NCBI GenBank assembly: GCA_947165675.1
Contig: CAMVBJ010000011.1
Coordinates: 26,465 to 90,464 of the forward strand
Direction: 5' to 3'
From: an uncultured Prevotellaceae bacterium
GTDB lineage: Bacteria > Bacteroidota > Bacteroidia > Bacteroidales > Muribaculaceae
Length of the DNA stretch: 64,000 nucleotides
Position 1 is the first letter of the stretch, and each line of letters starts with the position of its first letter. Position numbers and translations under genes: made by a program. The notes beneath the pieces are model-generated. The model worked only from the letters and a program-made list of their open reading frames with translations, searched no databases and had not been told where the DNA came from. Below are positions 46,989 through 56,865 of the stretch, one piece after another.

Positions 46989-47741
46989 TTACTTGAGGCG
47001 GTACAGGATGCCTAAAGTGCCGTACATGGGGCGCAGCGTCTGTACCGAGTGGAAATCGCTCTTGAACAGGCCGTTTAAGCCATAGGTCAACTCGGCATAC
47101 AAGCCCCAGCGATGGTGGAACTGCCAGTCGGCGCCCACGTCGAGCCCCCACTGCATGATGCGCATGTTGTGATCAAACTCAAAGTCGCCCCTGTCGCCAG
47201 GCTCGGTGCCCAATTCGATCTTAGGGCCGACGGGAGTGCCCTCGCGCATGTATCCGTCGTAAGCCCATCCCCAGAATCGCCTGTGCGTGAGCCATCCCAT
47301 GAACAAGCCTCCCCGCAGGGTCACACTGTTACTGAGGGTATAGGCAGCTTGAACGGGCAAGGTGATGCGGCGCTGGGTGCTCTTGATGCGCACGTCGCCG
47401 TTGAAGATGCCCGACAGTGACTCGTCGCCCTTGACAACCTCGATGTCATAGTTCTTGACACGGCTGTCCACGTCCATGCCGCCCGTCTCATAACGTAAAC
47501 CAGAGTGTACAGCCCAGCGCTCGTTGATGGGCAGGGAGGCTTCGGCTGCTACGGAGAAGTTGAGTCCCAAGTTGAAGTTGTTGATGCCACGAATCTCATG
47601 CCCGATGTGGGTGGGCAGTGTTCCCCCCACCGAGTATCCCAAGCGGGCGTCAACCCTGAGGCTGTCGAGTACGGTGGCGTGGATGCCCATGGCAGTGACG
47701 GCCGTGAGCATGGCGGTGGTGAATATTCTCGTGATAGACAT
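46989..47741 (-). CDS. Outer-membrane beta-barrel (porin-family-like) protein
   Basis: Signal peptide MSITRIFTTAMLTAVTAMGIHA; LPINERWAVHSGLRYETGGMDV, AYTLSNSVTLRGGLFMGWLT. Confidence 0.75.
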   Translation of the reverse strand: MSITRIFTTAMLTAVTAMGIHATVLDSLRVDARLGYSVGGTLPTHIGHEIRGINNFNLGLNFSVAAEASLPINERWAVHSGLRYETGGMDVDSRVKNYDIEVVKGDESLSGIFNGDVRIKSTQRRITLPVQAAYTLSNSVTLRGGLFMGWLTHRRFWGWAYDGYMREGTPVGPKIELGTEPGDRGDFEFDHNMRIMQWGLDVGADWQFHHRWGLYAELTYGLNGLFKSDFHSVQTLRPMYGTLGILYRLK

Positions 47742-47779
47742 TTCTTGTTGTTTGCGGTTGATGATCAATCTTGATGGTT

Positions 47780-48949
47780 TCACTCCTGGGTGGTGCAGAT
47801 GAGTCGGACTTGATCTACACACAGACGACTGCCGATGGCACCGACAAAGTCGCCACCATCTGCACTCGACGAGAAGACTATAGACAGGCTGTAGCCACGA
47901 TTGGCCAGCAGCTCCTCGTCAACCTCTTCGCGGTACTCAAACTTAACGTTCCACGGTTTCCACTGGCTCGTGGGCTCAACGTAGCCCAGGTTGGCGACAG
48001 CGACGAGCTGGCTGCTTGACAAGATGTTGTCGCCGTAGAGCACGATCTCGTTGCCCGCGGCATCGTGGTTACGGTAGAATACCGCATAGATGGATGCCGA
48101 GTCGGTCCTGCCATTAATGATGTTGCCGTAGAAGTCCTGAACCTGTGGTCCGGGCTCAAAGGTGTAATAGCCCGTGAAGTGGTCGGGACGGCTGGTGAAC
48201 GGGATGCCGAAACGCGTGGCGTGCAGGTGATCGCTCATGGCAATACGGATGTCAAAAGTGCCCAAGAACATGTTGCCTGCGGCAAGGCGCTTGTTGGCCA
48301 TCCTGCCGAAGGGGCCGGTGTCGCGCGTGGTCAAGCACACGGCAGCCCCGTCATAGCCCTGCGAGAGTGGCGTCGTGGGGTAATCCATGGGCTTGGCGGT
48401 GCTCATCGACAGGCGGTAGCCTGCGTTGGCGGTAGCCCAGTCGTTACCCAATGTCCCGTCCGACAGCGTGTTGTGCCAGGTGTAATAGCGGTCGGACGCA
48501 GTCTCCAATTCATAGTGCTCGAAGTTGAAGAACAAGGTGTCGCTCACCGTGTGGACGGTGGGTATGATCTTGACCGAGTAGCGACGTGTCCAACGGCCAT
48601 CCTGGGAGGTGACTGTGTAGAGCACAGGACCCTGCGAGAAGTCGTGGGTGCTGCCGTTGGCGGGGTTGATGGTGGCGCCAGGTGTGAGTGTGAACTGGGG
48701 GCTCAACGAGGTCACGTCGGCATTGCCCTTGACGGTGAAAACTATCGCGGTGTCGGTTGACATGACGGTCTGTACCGAGTCGGTCAACTGGTAGAAGAAC
48801 GATTCGGGATTGCTGACGTGCAAGGTGGCGGTCTCGATATCGGCCTCGCAGTTGGCGGGCTCGTCACCGAAGCATGAGGTGCACATCAACACCAGTGCAC
48901 CTGTGAGCAAGGCTAATGCGCTATTATAATAATATATGTGTATCGACAT
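47780..48949 (-). CDS. PCMD domain-containing lipoprotein
   Basis: Lipobox LMCTSC; FNFEHYELETASDRYYTWHNTL...GTFDIRIAMSD...GFTGYYTF-like TGYYTFEPG; start set at MSIHIYYYN. Confidence 0.7.
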   Translation of the reverse strand: MSIHIYYYNSALALLTGALVLMCTSCFGDEPANCEADIETATLHVSNPESFFYQLTDSVQTVMSTDTAIVFTVKGNADVTSLSPQFTLTPGATINPANGSTHDFSQGPVLYTVTSQDGRWTRRYSVKIIPTVHTVSDTLFFNFEHYELETASDRYYTWHNTLSDGTLGNDWATANAGYRLSMSTAKPMDYPTTPLSQGYDGAAVCLTTRDTGPFGRMANKRLAAGNMFLGTFDIRIAMSDHLHATRFGIPFTSRPDHFTGYYTFEPGPQVQDFYGNIINGRTDSASIYAVFYRNHDAAGNEIVLYGDNILSSSQLVAVANLGYVEPTSQWKPWNVKFEYREEVDEELLANRGYSLSIVFSSSADGGDFVGAIGSRLCVDQVRLICTTQE

Positions 48950-49051
48950 GTGTGGGTACATTGTTGATGATTTTTATTTTTAACCTACAAAATTACTCAA
49001 AATCCTGTTCATGCCATCAATTTAACTCATATTTTTGATGATATTACAATA

Positions 49052-49081
49052 TTTTAGGCAATGATATAGCAGTTGATCCGG
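49052..49081. repeat. Solo terminal repeat of MITE-like family 1
   Basis: TTTTAGGCAATGATATAGCAGTTGATCCGG. Confidence 0.7.
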
Positions 49082-49108
49082 TTTTTTTTTCTGTCTGTGA
49101 GTGAATCG

Positions 49109-49160
49109 AATTGGCATCCGCGAACTGTAGCATCACGCAAAGTCGCCAAGTCTTTTTACA
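49109..49160 (+). repeat. Degenerate partial copy of interspersed repeat family 2
   Basis: ATTGGCATCCGCGAACTGTAGCATCACGCAAAGTCGCCAAGTCTTTTT; compare 63857 ff. Confidence 0.6.
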
Positions 49161-49417
49161 ATCAGCATGATAAGATATTGTTGCATAGTGTGTGATAAGT
49201 ATCGTGCCCATGTTTTTAAGTTGCATGGATGGCGTTTATGGGGCATTAGGTCGTTTCAGCCCATGCGGTCCTCACGAGTCTTGATTTGGTCTTTTTTGTT
49301 CAAGATTATTGTTTATTAAAATAATTAGATTAATTTTGTCGCTTGAACTATTTTTTGCTGAATGCAAGCGGTGACGATTTTTTGTAAGTCATCGTGTACA
49401 CATATTGAAAAGACTTC

Positions 49418-51412
49418 ATGGAACGACTAATAGATAAATTGCTTGACTTGAGGCTATTCAGGTCATTTAAGGTCAGGACAACCCCTCGATGGATCATCTT
49501 GTTGCTCGACATGTTGATTGTCTTGTTCTGTTTTGTTGCGACAGTGGTTGCAGACATCTACTCGATGCACAGCGTCATTGCCCCGTCAACCATTATCCTC
49601 AACGCATTTCTTGTTCTGGCAGTTTATTTCCTTGTCACCTATATTTCCAAGAGTTACACCTGTGTAATACGCTTGTCGGTCATTGAGGACCTGTACCGCA
49701 TCTTCATGGCCATTGTCGTGTCAACCCTGTTGCTTGCCGGCATCAATATCTTGAAACTGGCTATCACGGGTGTGCCGTTCATGAAGTTCTGGAATATCCT
49801 CATCATCGGCGCCCTCTCATTCTCGATAATGATGATTGAGCGCCTGTGTATCAAGTACTTGTATATGCGCATGAACAGTGATACCAAGGGTCGCAAGCGG
49901 GTGCTTGTGTTGGGGACGACATTCAGCTCGGTCCTGCTGGCCAATGCGCTCAAGGGCGAGATAGGTGGTAAGTTCTTGCCCGTCGGTCTGCTCAGCATCA
50001 AGTCTGGTCCAGACAATTCCGAGATCAATGGTTTCAAGGTGTATCGTTTTGATCCGTTGAAGATGAACGAAATCTTTGCCGAGCAGTCAATCGACGCCTT
50101 GTTGTTCGATTCCAAGAGCTATAACCTGATGAGCAGTGGCTTTGCCGATTACTTTATCAAGAATGACATTTCCCTGCTCGCGATGAACAAGATTGCTGAG
50201 TTTGAGCACAAGGAGAACCGTGACGCGGGTATCTCAACCTTCATCAAGGAGGTGCAGATCGAGGATCTGCTGGGCCGTGAACCCATTGTGCTTAACAACA
50301 CGCTCGTGAACCAGCACATCAACGGGTCGTGTGTGCTCATTACGGGAGCCTGTGGCTCGATTGGAAGCGAGATAGTCCGTCAGGTGGCCAATTACGGTGC
50401 GAGCAAGATCGTGCTGTTTGACCAGGCCGAAACGCCCATGCATGACATTGCCCTTGAGATGAAGAAGGACTATCCCAGTGCCAACATCGAACTCTTCATG
50501 GGCGATGTGCGCAACCGCGAGCGTGTCGAGGAGGCCTTCGACAAGTTCCGTCCGCGCTATGTGTTCCATGCCGCAGCCTACAAGCATGTTCCCATGATGG
50601 AAATCAATCCCACTGAGGCCATCCTTGCCAACGTGATGGGCACTCGCAACGTGGCCGACCTGGCACTCAAGTATGACGTCTATAAGTTTGTCATGATATC
50701 TACCGACAAGGCTGTCAATCCGACCAATGTGATGGGATGTACCAAGCGTCTGGCCGAGATTTATTGCCAGTCATTGTTCTTTGATGCACAGCGTCGAGGC
50801 AAGAAGACGCAGTTTATCACGACGCGCTTTGGCAACGTGCTGGGAAGCAATGGTTCGGTGATACCGCTCTTCCGCAAGCAGATTGCCGCTGGCGGTCCTG
50901 TCACAGTCACCCACAAGGATATCATCCGCTACTTCATGACCATTCCCGAGGCATGTTCACTCGTGCTTGAGGCAGGCTGCATGGGCAGTGGAGGAGAGAT
51001 TTATATCTTTGACATGGGTGAGCCAGTCAAGATTTATGACATGGCACGTCGCATGATATCGCTGGCTGGGCTCAAGCCCGACGTGGATATCAAGATTGTG
51101 GAAATAGGTCTGCGTCCTGGTGAGAAACTCTATGAGGAACTGCTCAATGACAAGGAAAAGACCACAGCCACCGTCAACAGGAAGATCATGATTGCCAAGG
51201 TGAGGACCTACGATTACCAGGACGTGTGTGCCAATATCGACAATATTATCACGCTGGCTGCAAGAGGTGACGTGCACGGGATGATCTATGCCATGAAGGA
51301 GTTTGTCCCCGAGTACAAGAGTCAGCACAGCCGCTTCGAGGCCATCGATAAGGAGATCGAGCAAGAATCCCGTCCCGAGAATCCCGATGTCAATCAGCCG
51401 ACTGCTGAGTGA
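49418..51412 (+). CDS. CapD/PglF/WbpM-like nucleoside-diphosphate-sugar epimerase/dehydratase
   Basis: N-terminal TM helices; SCVLITGACGSIGSEIVRQVANYGASKIVLFDQAETP; FHAAAYKHVPMMEINP; MISTDKAVNPTNVMGCTKRLAE. Confidence 0.93.
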   Translation: MERLIDKLLDLRLFRSFKVRTTPRWIILLLDMLIVLFCFVATVVADIYSMHSVIAPSTIILNAFLVLAVYFLVTYISKSYTCVIRLSVIEDLYRIFMAIVVSTLLLAGINILKLAITGVPFMKFWNILIIGALSFSIMMIERLCIKYLYMRMNSDTKGRKRVLVLGTTFSSVLLANALKGEIGGKFLPVGLLSIKSGPDNSEINGFKVYRFDPLKMNEIFAEQSIDALLFDSKSYNLMSSGFADYFIKNDISLLAMNKIAEFEHKENRDAGISTFIKEVQIEDLLGREPIVLNNTLVNQHINGSCVLITGACGSIGSEIVRQVANYGASKIVLFDQAETPMHDIALEMKKDYPSANIELFMGDVRNRERVEEAFDKFRPRYVFHAAAYKHVPMMEINPTEAILANVMGTRNVADLALKYDVYKFVMISTDKAVNPTNVMGCTKRLAEIYCQSLFFDAQRRGKKTQFITTRFGNVLGSNGSVIPLFRKQIAAGGPVTVTHKDIIRYFMTIPEACSLVLEAGCMGSGGEIYIFDMGEPVKIYDMARRMISLAGLKPDVDIKIVEIGLRPGEKLYEELLNDKEKTTATVNRKIMIAKVRTYDYQDVCANIDNIITLAARGDVHGMIYAMKEFVPEYKSQHSRFEAIDKEIEQESRPENPDVNQPTAE

Positions 51413-51420
51413 AATCTAAA

Positions 51421-51572
51421 TGCAACGATATAGCTGTTGACCCTGAAAAGTTTTTTAACGGTAATTTCGCTAATTACACCAATTAATATAAAACTTTTAG
51501 GGTCAATTCTTAAATTCGTGCAATTAGCGTTAGCCCAACAGGATTTGGGCCAACTTCTATATTATTGTTGCC
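51421..51572. repeat. Palindromic MITE-like element family 1, copy C
   Basis: GCAACGATATAGCTGTTGACCC ... GGGCCAACTTCTATATTATTGTTGCC; interior shared with copy A. Confidence 0.85.
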
Positions 51573-51631
51573 AGTCTAAATGTTGTGGTCCGCAATGCAG
51601 AGAATGCGTTGATTGAACTTGTGTCAGGAGG

Positions 51632-52204
51632 TTACCTAAAAATCTCGTAACGGTCGCGGGGGTGCCAGTTATGGGTGAGAATCCACATGGTCACTACCGA
51701 CAGCACCAGAGTGACGACGAGCATGAAGGCCAACATCTTCCATGAGAGCATACGGCCCATCGAGGCGTAATAGATGTCGCGCATGTTCAGGATGACCATG
51801 TCTAAAGCGGTCTCATAGTCAATCCACAGCACACAGGTCTTGGAAAAGGGAATGAGTGACATCGCGGCATAGCTTGAGATGACCCCCCAACGGCCACGGC
51901 ATCTGCCGAAGAGTTTGCGCAGGCCCTCGGCGATGAAGCCGAAGCCAAAGCAACCCAGGGCAAGGAATTCGTGACCCTGTCCGATGATGTAGTTGAACAA
52001 CAGCACTAACACGGCACACAACATGGCCATGCCAGGGATGGGATAACGCTGGCACAGCTTGAAGTAGGGCCATGCGGCAAGAACCGATGCGAGCACAGCG
52101 CTATAGGTCCACGCATAAGGGTGAAAGATGCCTAAAACCTCAACGATAGAGAACGCTATCACATACAAAACTGCCAATCCAATCACTTTTAATGCCTTTT
52201 CCAT
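51632..52204 (-). CDS. Integral membrane protein, possibly an MptD-family ECF transporter S component
   Basis: Several TM segments; small size; start set at MEKALKVIGL. Confidence 0.45.
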   Translation of the reverse strand: MEKALKVIGLAVLYVIAFSIVEVLGIFHPYAWTYSAVLASVLAAWPYFKLCQRYPIPGMAMLCAVLVLLFNYIIGQGHEFLALGCFGFGFIAEGLRKLFGRCRGRWGVISSYAAMSLIPFSKTCVLWIDYETALDMVILNMRDIYYASMGRMLSWKMLAFMLVVTLVLSVVTMWILTHNWHPRDRYEIFR

Positions 52205-52393
52205 ATTTTTATGGTTTTTTAGGTCGTTATTTGTCAGATGCGACAAAGATACTTCAAAATGCTTAATATGCAATAGTCTAATGTGACAAATTACAATTTT
52301 TGTCTTCTTTTTTTGACAGTTTTTTCTTTTTTCACTCTGGTTTACCCGGTTTTTTTGTTTGAGTGTCAGGGTTGGGAGATAGGGAAAATGTTG

Positions 52394-52401
52394 TAACTTT
52401 G
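52394..52401 (+). promoter_or_regulatory. -7 box (TAACTTTG) 9 nt before the 52411 ATG
   Basis: TAACTTTGTGCCCGTCTATGAAG. Confidence 0.45.
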
Positions 52402-52410
52402 TGCCCGTCT

Positions 52411-52758
52411 ATGAAGATTATCAGGACCTCGATATTGCCTTTTCACGGATTCTCGGCCATCAATTTGCTGGGCGTGCTGTTTGTGCATCATGGGGTGTAT
52501 CTGAGCAATGAATTGATTAACCACGAACGCATTCACACGGCACAGCAGCGCGAGATGTTGTTCGTGTTTTTCTATATCTTCTATATGATTGAGTGGCTGG
52601 TGAGGCTCCCCATGCGGGGAAATGCTTACCGTAATATCTCATTTGAACGCGAAGCCTACGCTAATCAGCGCAACCTTGATTACTTGAAGTCCCGCCCGCT
52701 ATATGCATGGCGGCGTTACCTCAAGCGCTCAGTTCGTCAATCTAAAACCCCTATATAA
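52411..52758 (+). CDS. Small membrane-associated protein with HExxH motif (putative metallopeptidase)
   Basis: LINHERIHTAQQREMLFVFFYIFYMIEWLVRL. Confidence 0.65.
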   Translation: MKIIRTSILPFHGFSAINLLGVLFVHHGVYLSNELINHERIHTAQQREMLFVFFYIFYMIEWLVRLPMRGNAYRNISFEREAYANQRNLDYLKSRPLYAWRRYLKRSVRQSKTPI

Positions 52759-52764
52759 TATATA

Positions 52765-54204
52765 ATGAGAAAAATCTGTCTATCGATATTGATGGTGGCC
52801 GCTGTCGCACTACAAGCCACCGCCTACACTGCCCAGGAGGCAGTCAACAAGTTTGTCTCACACAGCTCGCTGCGCTATGCCTCGGTGGGTGTCAACGTCA
52901 TTGACCTGGATTCAGCCAAGTCGATAGCGAGTTATCATCCCGAGCAAGCCAACATCACCGCCTCGACGATGAAGACGGTTGTCTCGTCGGCGGCGTTAGG
53001 CCTGCTGGGACCACACTTCCGCTTCGAGACCCCTGTCTATCTCGACGGCGTTGTCCGTGATGGTAGTTTCACGGGTAACATCGTGGTTCGTGGCATGGGC
53101 GACCCCACGTTAGGCTCTGTGTTCATGCCTTGCCAGGCCAATATCGTTGATGAGATTCTTGATGCCCTGCGTGCCCGTGGTATCACCCGGGTCGAGGGTG
53201 TGGTCATCGGTGATGACAGCTACTACGGTTACCCCTATTTTGATGAGGATTGGGATGTTGGTGACTTGGCGTATGACTACGGAGCCGCTGTTCACGCCCT
53301 GAATTTCCATGACAACCTGATGACGGTATCGGCAACCCTCGACGGCCGCGGCCGCATCTCCCAGTCATCCGTCACGCCTCCCGTGCCTGGCGTGAAGATC
53401 CTTAGCCGTTGCCGTCCCAATCGTGGGCGCAATTCCATCACGCCCTATATGGACTATAGTGTTCCAGCCTTGATTTTCACGGGTGATGCCGCTTCCCGAA
53501 CGGTGCACAACACCTATGCTAACCCGACACCGGCCCCCATGCTGGTCGATAGCCTTGAGCGCGCGCTGCTGCGTTGTGAGGAGATACGTTTTGACTATAA
53601 TACTGAGGCGTTTAGCCAACTCGGTGAGCATGAGCGCAGCCTGCTCGTGTTGCACAAGTCGCCAGAACTCACCGAAATTATCACCTCACTGCTGGATCGC
53701 AGTGACAACATGTTTGCCCACGCCCTTTTGCGCGCCATCGGTGCACGTGATTGGGAACTCAAGGGGGCCGATCCCATGCAGTCCGACCTTGACGTCATCG
53801 GAGTCGGGGCTGTCAAGCGCTGGCTGGAGTTGCAGGGGGTTGACACTGCACCGCTGTTCATGCGTGACGGCAGTGGGCTGGCCAGGGCCAACAAGGCATC
53901 GGTCAACTTCTTTGGTGACCTGCTGACGATGATGGCTCATCGCCGCTTTGACGGCACCCGCCTGTGTGACTTGATGCCCACCGCCGAGGGTCGTGCTGGC
54001 AAGACACTCAAGGAAAATCCGCTGAGCGATCTCATTGTCCTCAAGTCGGGCAGCATGCGCCACGTGCAGTGCTTCGTTGGTTATTATCCCGCCGACGAGC
54101 CTCGCTATGCATTTGCCGTGCTGGTCAACAATTTCACTTGTTCTCAAGCCAGCATCCGTGAGCAGATTGGCGTCTTTCTTTGCAATCTTTTCGAGCAAAA
54201 ATAG
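52765..54204 (+). CDS. dacB: D-alanyl-D-alanine carboxypeptidase/endopeptidase (PBP4 type)
   Basis: SxxK in ITASTMKTVVSSAALGLLG, SDN in LDRSDNMFAHALLRAIG, KSGS in VLKSGSMRHVQCFVGY. Confidence 0.9.
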   Translation: MRKICLSILMVAAVALQATAYTAQEAVNKFVSHSSLRYASVGVNVIDLDSAKSIASYHPEQANITASTMKTVVSSAALGLLGPHFRFETPVYLDGVVRDGSFTGNIVVRGMGDPTLGSVFMPCQANIVDEILDALRARGITRVEGVVIGDDSYYGYPYFDEDWDVGDLAYDYGAAVHALNFHDNLMTVSATLDGRGRISQSSVTPPVPGVKILSRCRPNRGRNSITPYMDYSVPALIFTGDAASRTVHNTYANPTPAPMLVDSLERALLRCEEIRFDYNTEAFSQLGEHERSLLVLHKSPELTEIITSLLDRSDNMFAHALLRAIGARDWELKGADPMQSDLDVIGVGAVKRWLELQGVDTAPLFMRDGSGLARANKASVNFFGDLLTMMAHRRFDGTRLCDLMPTAEGRAGKTLKENPLSDLIVLKSGSMRHVQCFVGYYPADEPRYAFAVLVNNFTCSQASIREQIGVFLCNLFEQK

Positions 54205-54290
54205 TTGGTGTTTCAAAAAAAATGCCTAAACTTGCAGGTTAAATGTAAGACAAGACCTTGGCAAAATATAGCTAAGCGACAAGATAACAG

Positions 54291-55208
54291 ATGATTATGA
54301 ATATTGCAATAGAAAAAATGCTATCTCACGTCTATGAGATAGAAGGACTGATGCTCGTTACCCGACGCCTGGGTGAGGAGAATACACCTGATGTCATTAC
54401 CAATAAGATAAAACGCAAGGTGCGTGAACTGGCCGAGATGTGTGGCGTGGAACTCACCCCAGCCCAGCAGCCAGTGGAAGCACCAAAATCCACTCCCGAG
54501 CCCGTCAAGGAGGTTGAGCCCACCGTGCATCTGCCTGAGGAGGACTATGATGCCGACGAGACATGGCAGCACGACAATGGCGAGGAATTTAAGGAGGTAT
54601 TTACATTAGACTATAAGGAGCCAGAGCATGAGGTGCCTGTTGCCGACCGCGAGCCTGATGATGACATTACCGTCGAGTTTATCGAGGCCGAGGACGAAGG
54701 AATTGCTGAGCACGAGCCCGCAGTGAAGGAAGCTCCTGCCACACCGCAGCCTCCTGTCTTCCGTATTCCTGAGGAACTCAATGATGAGCCGGTTCCCGAT
54801 CCAGATCCCAACGTTCTGCCCGAGGCCGAGGATGAGCCAGACATCACTGTCGAGTTTATCGAGGCCGAGGACGATGCCCTTCCCGAGCCCGAGGATGAGA
54901 TGCCCGTGCCTCCTGTCCCCACCGAGTTTCCTGAACCCGAGGAGGAGCCCTTGAGAGTGGACCAGAAGGTCCAGCGCCATCTGTCCAAGGACATCCGTAA
55001 GGCTTTTTCCATCAACGACCGCTTCCGTTTCCAGCGTGAACTGTTTGCAGGCAGTGCCAATGCGATGAATACCGCCATCGAGCACATCGAGGCAATGACC
55101 AGCTATGGCAATGCCGAGCTGTACTTCTTCAGTCAGTTGAATTGGGACCGTGATAATGAGGTGGTACAAGACTTCATGTCCATCGTGCGCAACCATTTCC
55201 AGAAGTGA
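54291..55208 (+). CDS. Acidic low-complexity protein of unknown function
   Basis: Repeated DITVEFIEAED segments, E/P/D-rich middle and conserved-looking C-terminus SINDRFRFQRELFAGSANAMN. Confidence 0.7.
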   Translation: MIMNIAIEKMLSHVYEIEGLMLVTRRLGEENTPDVITNKIKRKVRELAEMCGVELTPAQQPVEAPKSTPEPVKEVEPTVHLPEEDYDADETWQHDNGEEFKEVFTLDYKEPEHEVPVADREPDDDITVEFIEAEDEGIAEHEPAVKEAPATPQPPVFRIPEELNDEPVPDPDPNVLPEAEDEPDITVEFIEAEDDALPEPEDEMPVPPVPTEFPEPEEEPLRVDQKVQRHLSKDIRKAFSINDRFRFQRELFAGSANAMNTAIEHIEAMTSYGNAELYFFSQLNWDRDNEVVQDFMSIVRNHFQK

Positions 55209-55226
55209 TTGAATACTAACACTCTC

Positions 55227-55961
55227 ATGGCCGGCAAACTATACATAGTACCCACCCCGGTAGGGAACCTTGACGACATGACACCTCGTGCTATCGAGGT
55301 GCTCAAGGCGGTTGACACCGTTCTGGCCGAGGATACCCGCACCAGTGGCGTGCTGCTCAAGCACTTTGGCATCGATACGCCCATGCGCAGCCACCACAAG
55401 TTTAACGAGCACGAGGCTGTCGCTACAGTCGTCGAGCGCTTGCAGGGTGGGGAAGTGATGGCCCTGATCAGTGACGCTGGCACTCCTGGCATCAGCGACC
55501 CTGGTTTCCTGCTCTCGCGTGAATGCCGTCGTCAAGGCATCGAGGTCGAGACCTTGCCAGGTGCCACGGCATTTGTTCCCGCGCTGGTCAATTCGGGACT
55601 GCCGTGTGACCGATTTGTCTTTGAGGGCTTCCTGCCCCAGAAGAAAGGTCGTGCCACACGCCTTGAGGAATTGAAGAGCCAACCGTTGACCATGGTGTTC
55701 TATGAGTCGCCCCTGCGCTTGTTGAGGACCTTGCAGCAGTTGGCCGACGCCTTCGGTGCCGAGCGCGAGGCCAGTGTGGTGCGCGAGATCAGCAAGTTGC
55801 ACAACACGACTCATCATGGGACACTGGGAGAGCTTGTCGAGTACTTCACCGCCAACGCGCCGCGTGGCGAGATCGTGATTATCGTTGCGGGTTGTCCGCC
55901 AGTGGCTACGGTCAAGGTGGACAAGTATGCCGCATTCAAGCATAAGAACGCAAAAGTTTGA
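55227..55961 (+). CDS. rsmI: 16S rRNA (cytidine(1402)-2'-O)-methyltransferase
   Basis: LYIVPTPVGNLDDMTPRAIEVLKAVDTVLAEDTRTSGVLLKHF; LISDAGTPGISDPGFLL. Confidence 0.95.
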   Translation: MAGKLYIVPTPVGNLDDMTPRAIEVLKAVDTVLAEDTRTSGVLLKHFGIDTPMRSHHKFNEHEAVATVVERLQGGEVMALISDAGTPGISDPGFLLSRECRRQGIEVETLPGATAFVPALVNSGLPCDRFVFEGFLPQKKGRATRLEELKSQPLTMVFYESPLRLLRTLQQLADAFGAEREASVVREISKLHNTTHHGTLGELVEYFTANAPRGEIVIIVAGCPPVATVKVDKYAAFKHKNAKV

Positions 55962-55977
55962 CTAAAATGATATAGGT

Positions 55978-56865
55978 ATGAAGAAGATATTGTATTTTGT
56001 TTGGTTGATGGTAGGGCTGGCTCTCTTGCCCGCTTGCCAGCGCAGCAATAAGCTGGAGGACGAGGCGATGCGCCAGGATTCCATCAATGCCGTGCTGCAA
56101 GACTCGATCAATACTGCTAATGCCGAGAAAGACAGCCTCATGCAGCTCATGGGCGACATTGCCGACGGCATGCAGCAGATCAAGGAACTGGAAGATATCG
56201 TGTCGGTCAACAACCTGAATGATGAGACGCTGGACCGCAAGAAGCAACTGCGCGATGATATTGTCCTGATTCAAGAGTCTATCAATAAACACAAAAACCG
56301 CCTTGCCGAACTGGAAAAGAGGCTCAAACAGTCCACCAACTATAACGCATCGATGCAGAAGTCGATTGCTAATCTCAAGCAACAGCTTGAGGAGCAGCAG
56401 AAGACGATCAACACCCTGACCGAGCAGCTGGCGGCAGCCCACATCCAGATCAAGAACCTGAACCAGAGCGTTGACTCGCTCAATACTGTCAACAAGGCCG
56501 TTATCAAGGAGAAAGAGGCGGCTCAGGAAGAATCCAAGCAGCTCACCAACGAGGTGAACAACCTGAATGTGTGCTACTATGTGGTCGGTTCCAAGAAGGA
56601 GCTCAAGGACCACAAGATCGTCGAGTCGGGATTCCTGCGCAAGACCAAGATCCTGCAAGGCGACTTCGAGATGTCCTATTTCACTAAGGCCGACCGTCGT
56701 ACCTTGAGCGAGATACCCCTGCACAGTTCCAAGGCTGAGGTCATGACCAACCATCCCCATGACTCCTACGAGATCGTGGAACATGGTAACGTCAAGACCC
56801 TGCATATCCTGAATAGCGCCCGATTCTGGGAGAAATCCAACTTCCTTGTTATAAAGGTTGATTGA
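55978..56865 (+). CDS. Coiled-coil lipoprotein of unknown function
   Basis: Lipobox-like LLPAC; long coiled coil; C-terminal LRKTKILQGDFEMSYFTKADRRTLSEIPL. Confidence 0.75.
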   Translation: MKKILYFVWLMVGLALLPACQRSNKLEDEAMRQDSINAVLQDSINTANAEKDSLMQLMGDIADGMQQIKELEDIVSVNNLNDETLDRKKQLRDDIVLIQESINKHKNRLAELEKRLKQSTNYNASMQKSIANLKQQLEEQQKTINTLTEQLAAAHIQIKNLNQSVDSLNTVNKAVIKEKEAAQEESKQLTNEVNNLNVCYYVVGSKKELKDHKIVESGFLRKTKILQGDFEMSYFTKADRRTLSEIPLHSSKAEVMTNHPHDSYEIVEHGNVKTLHILNSARFWEKSNFLVIKVD

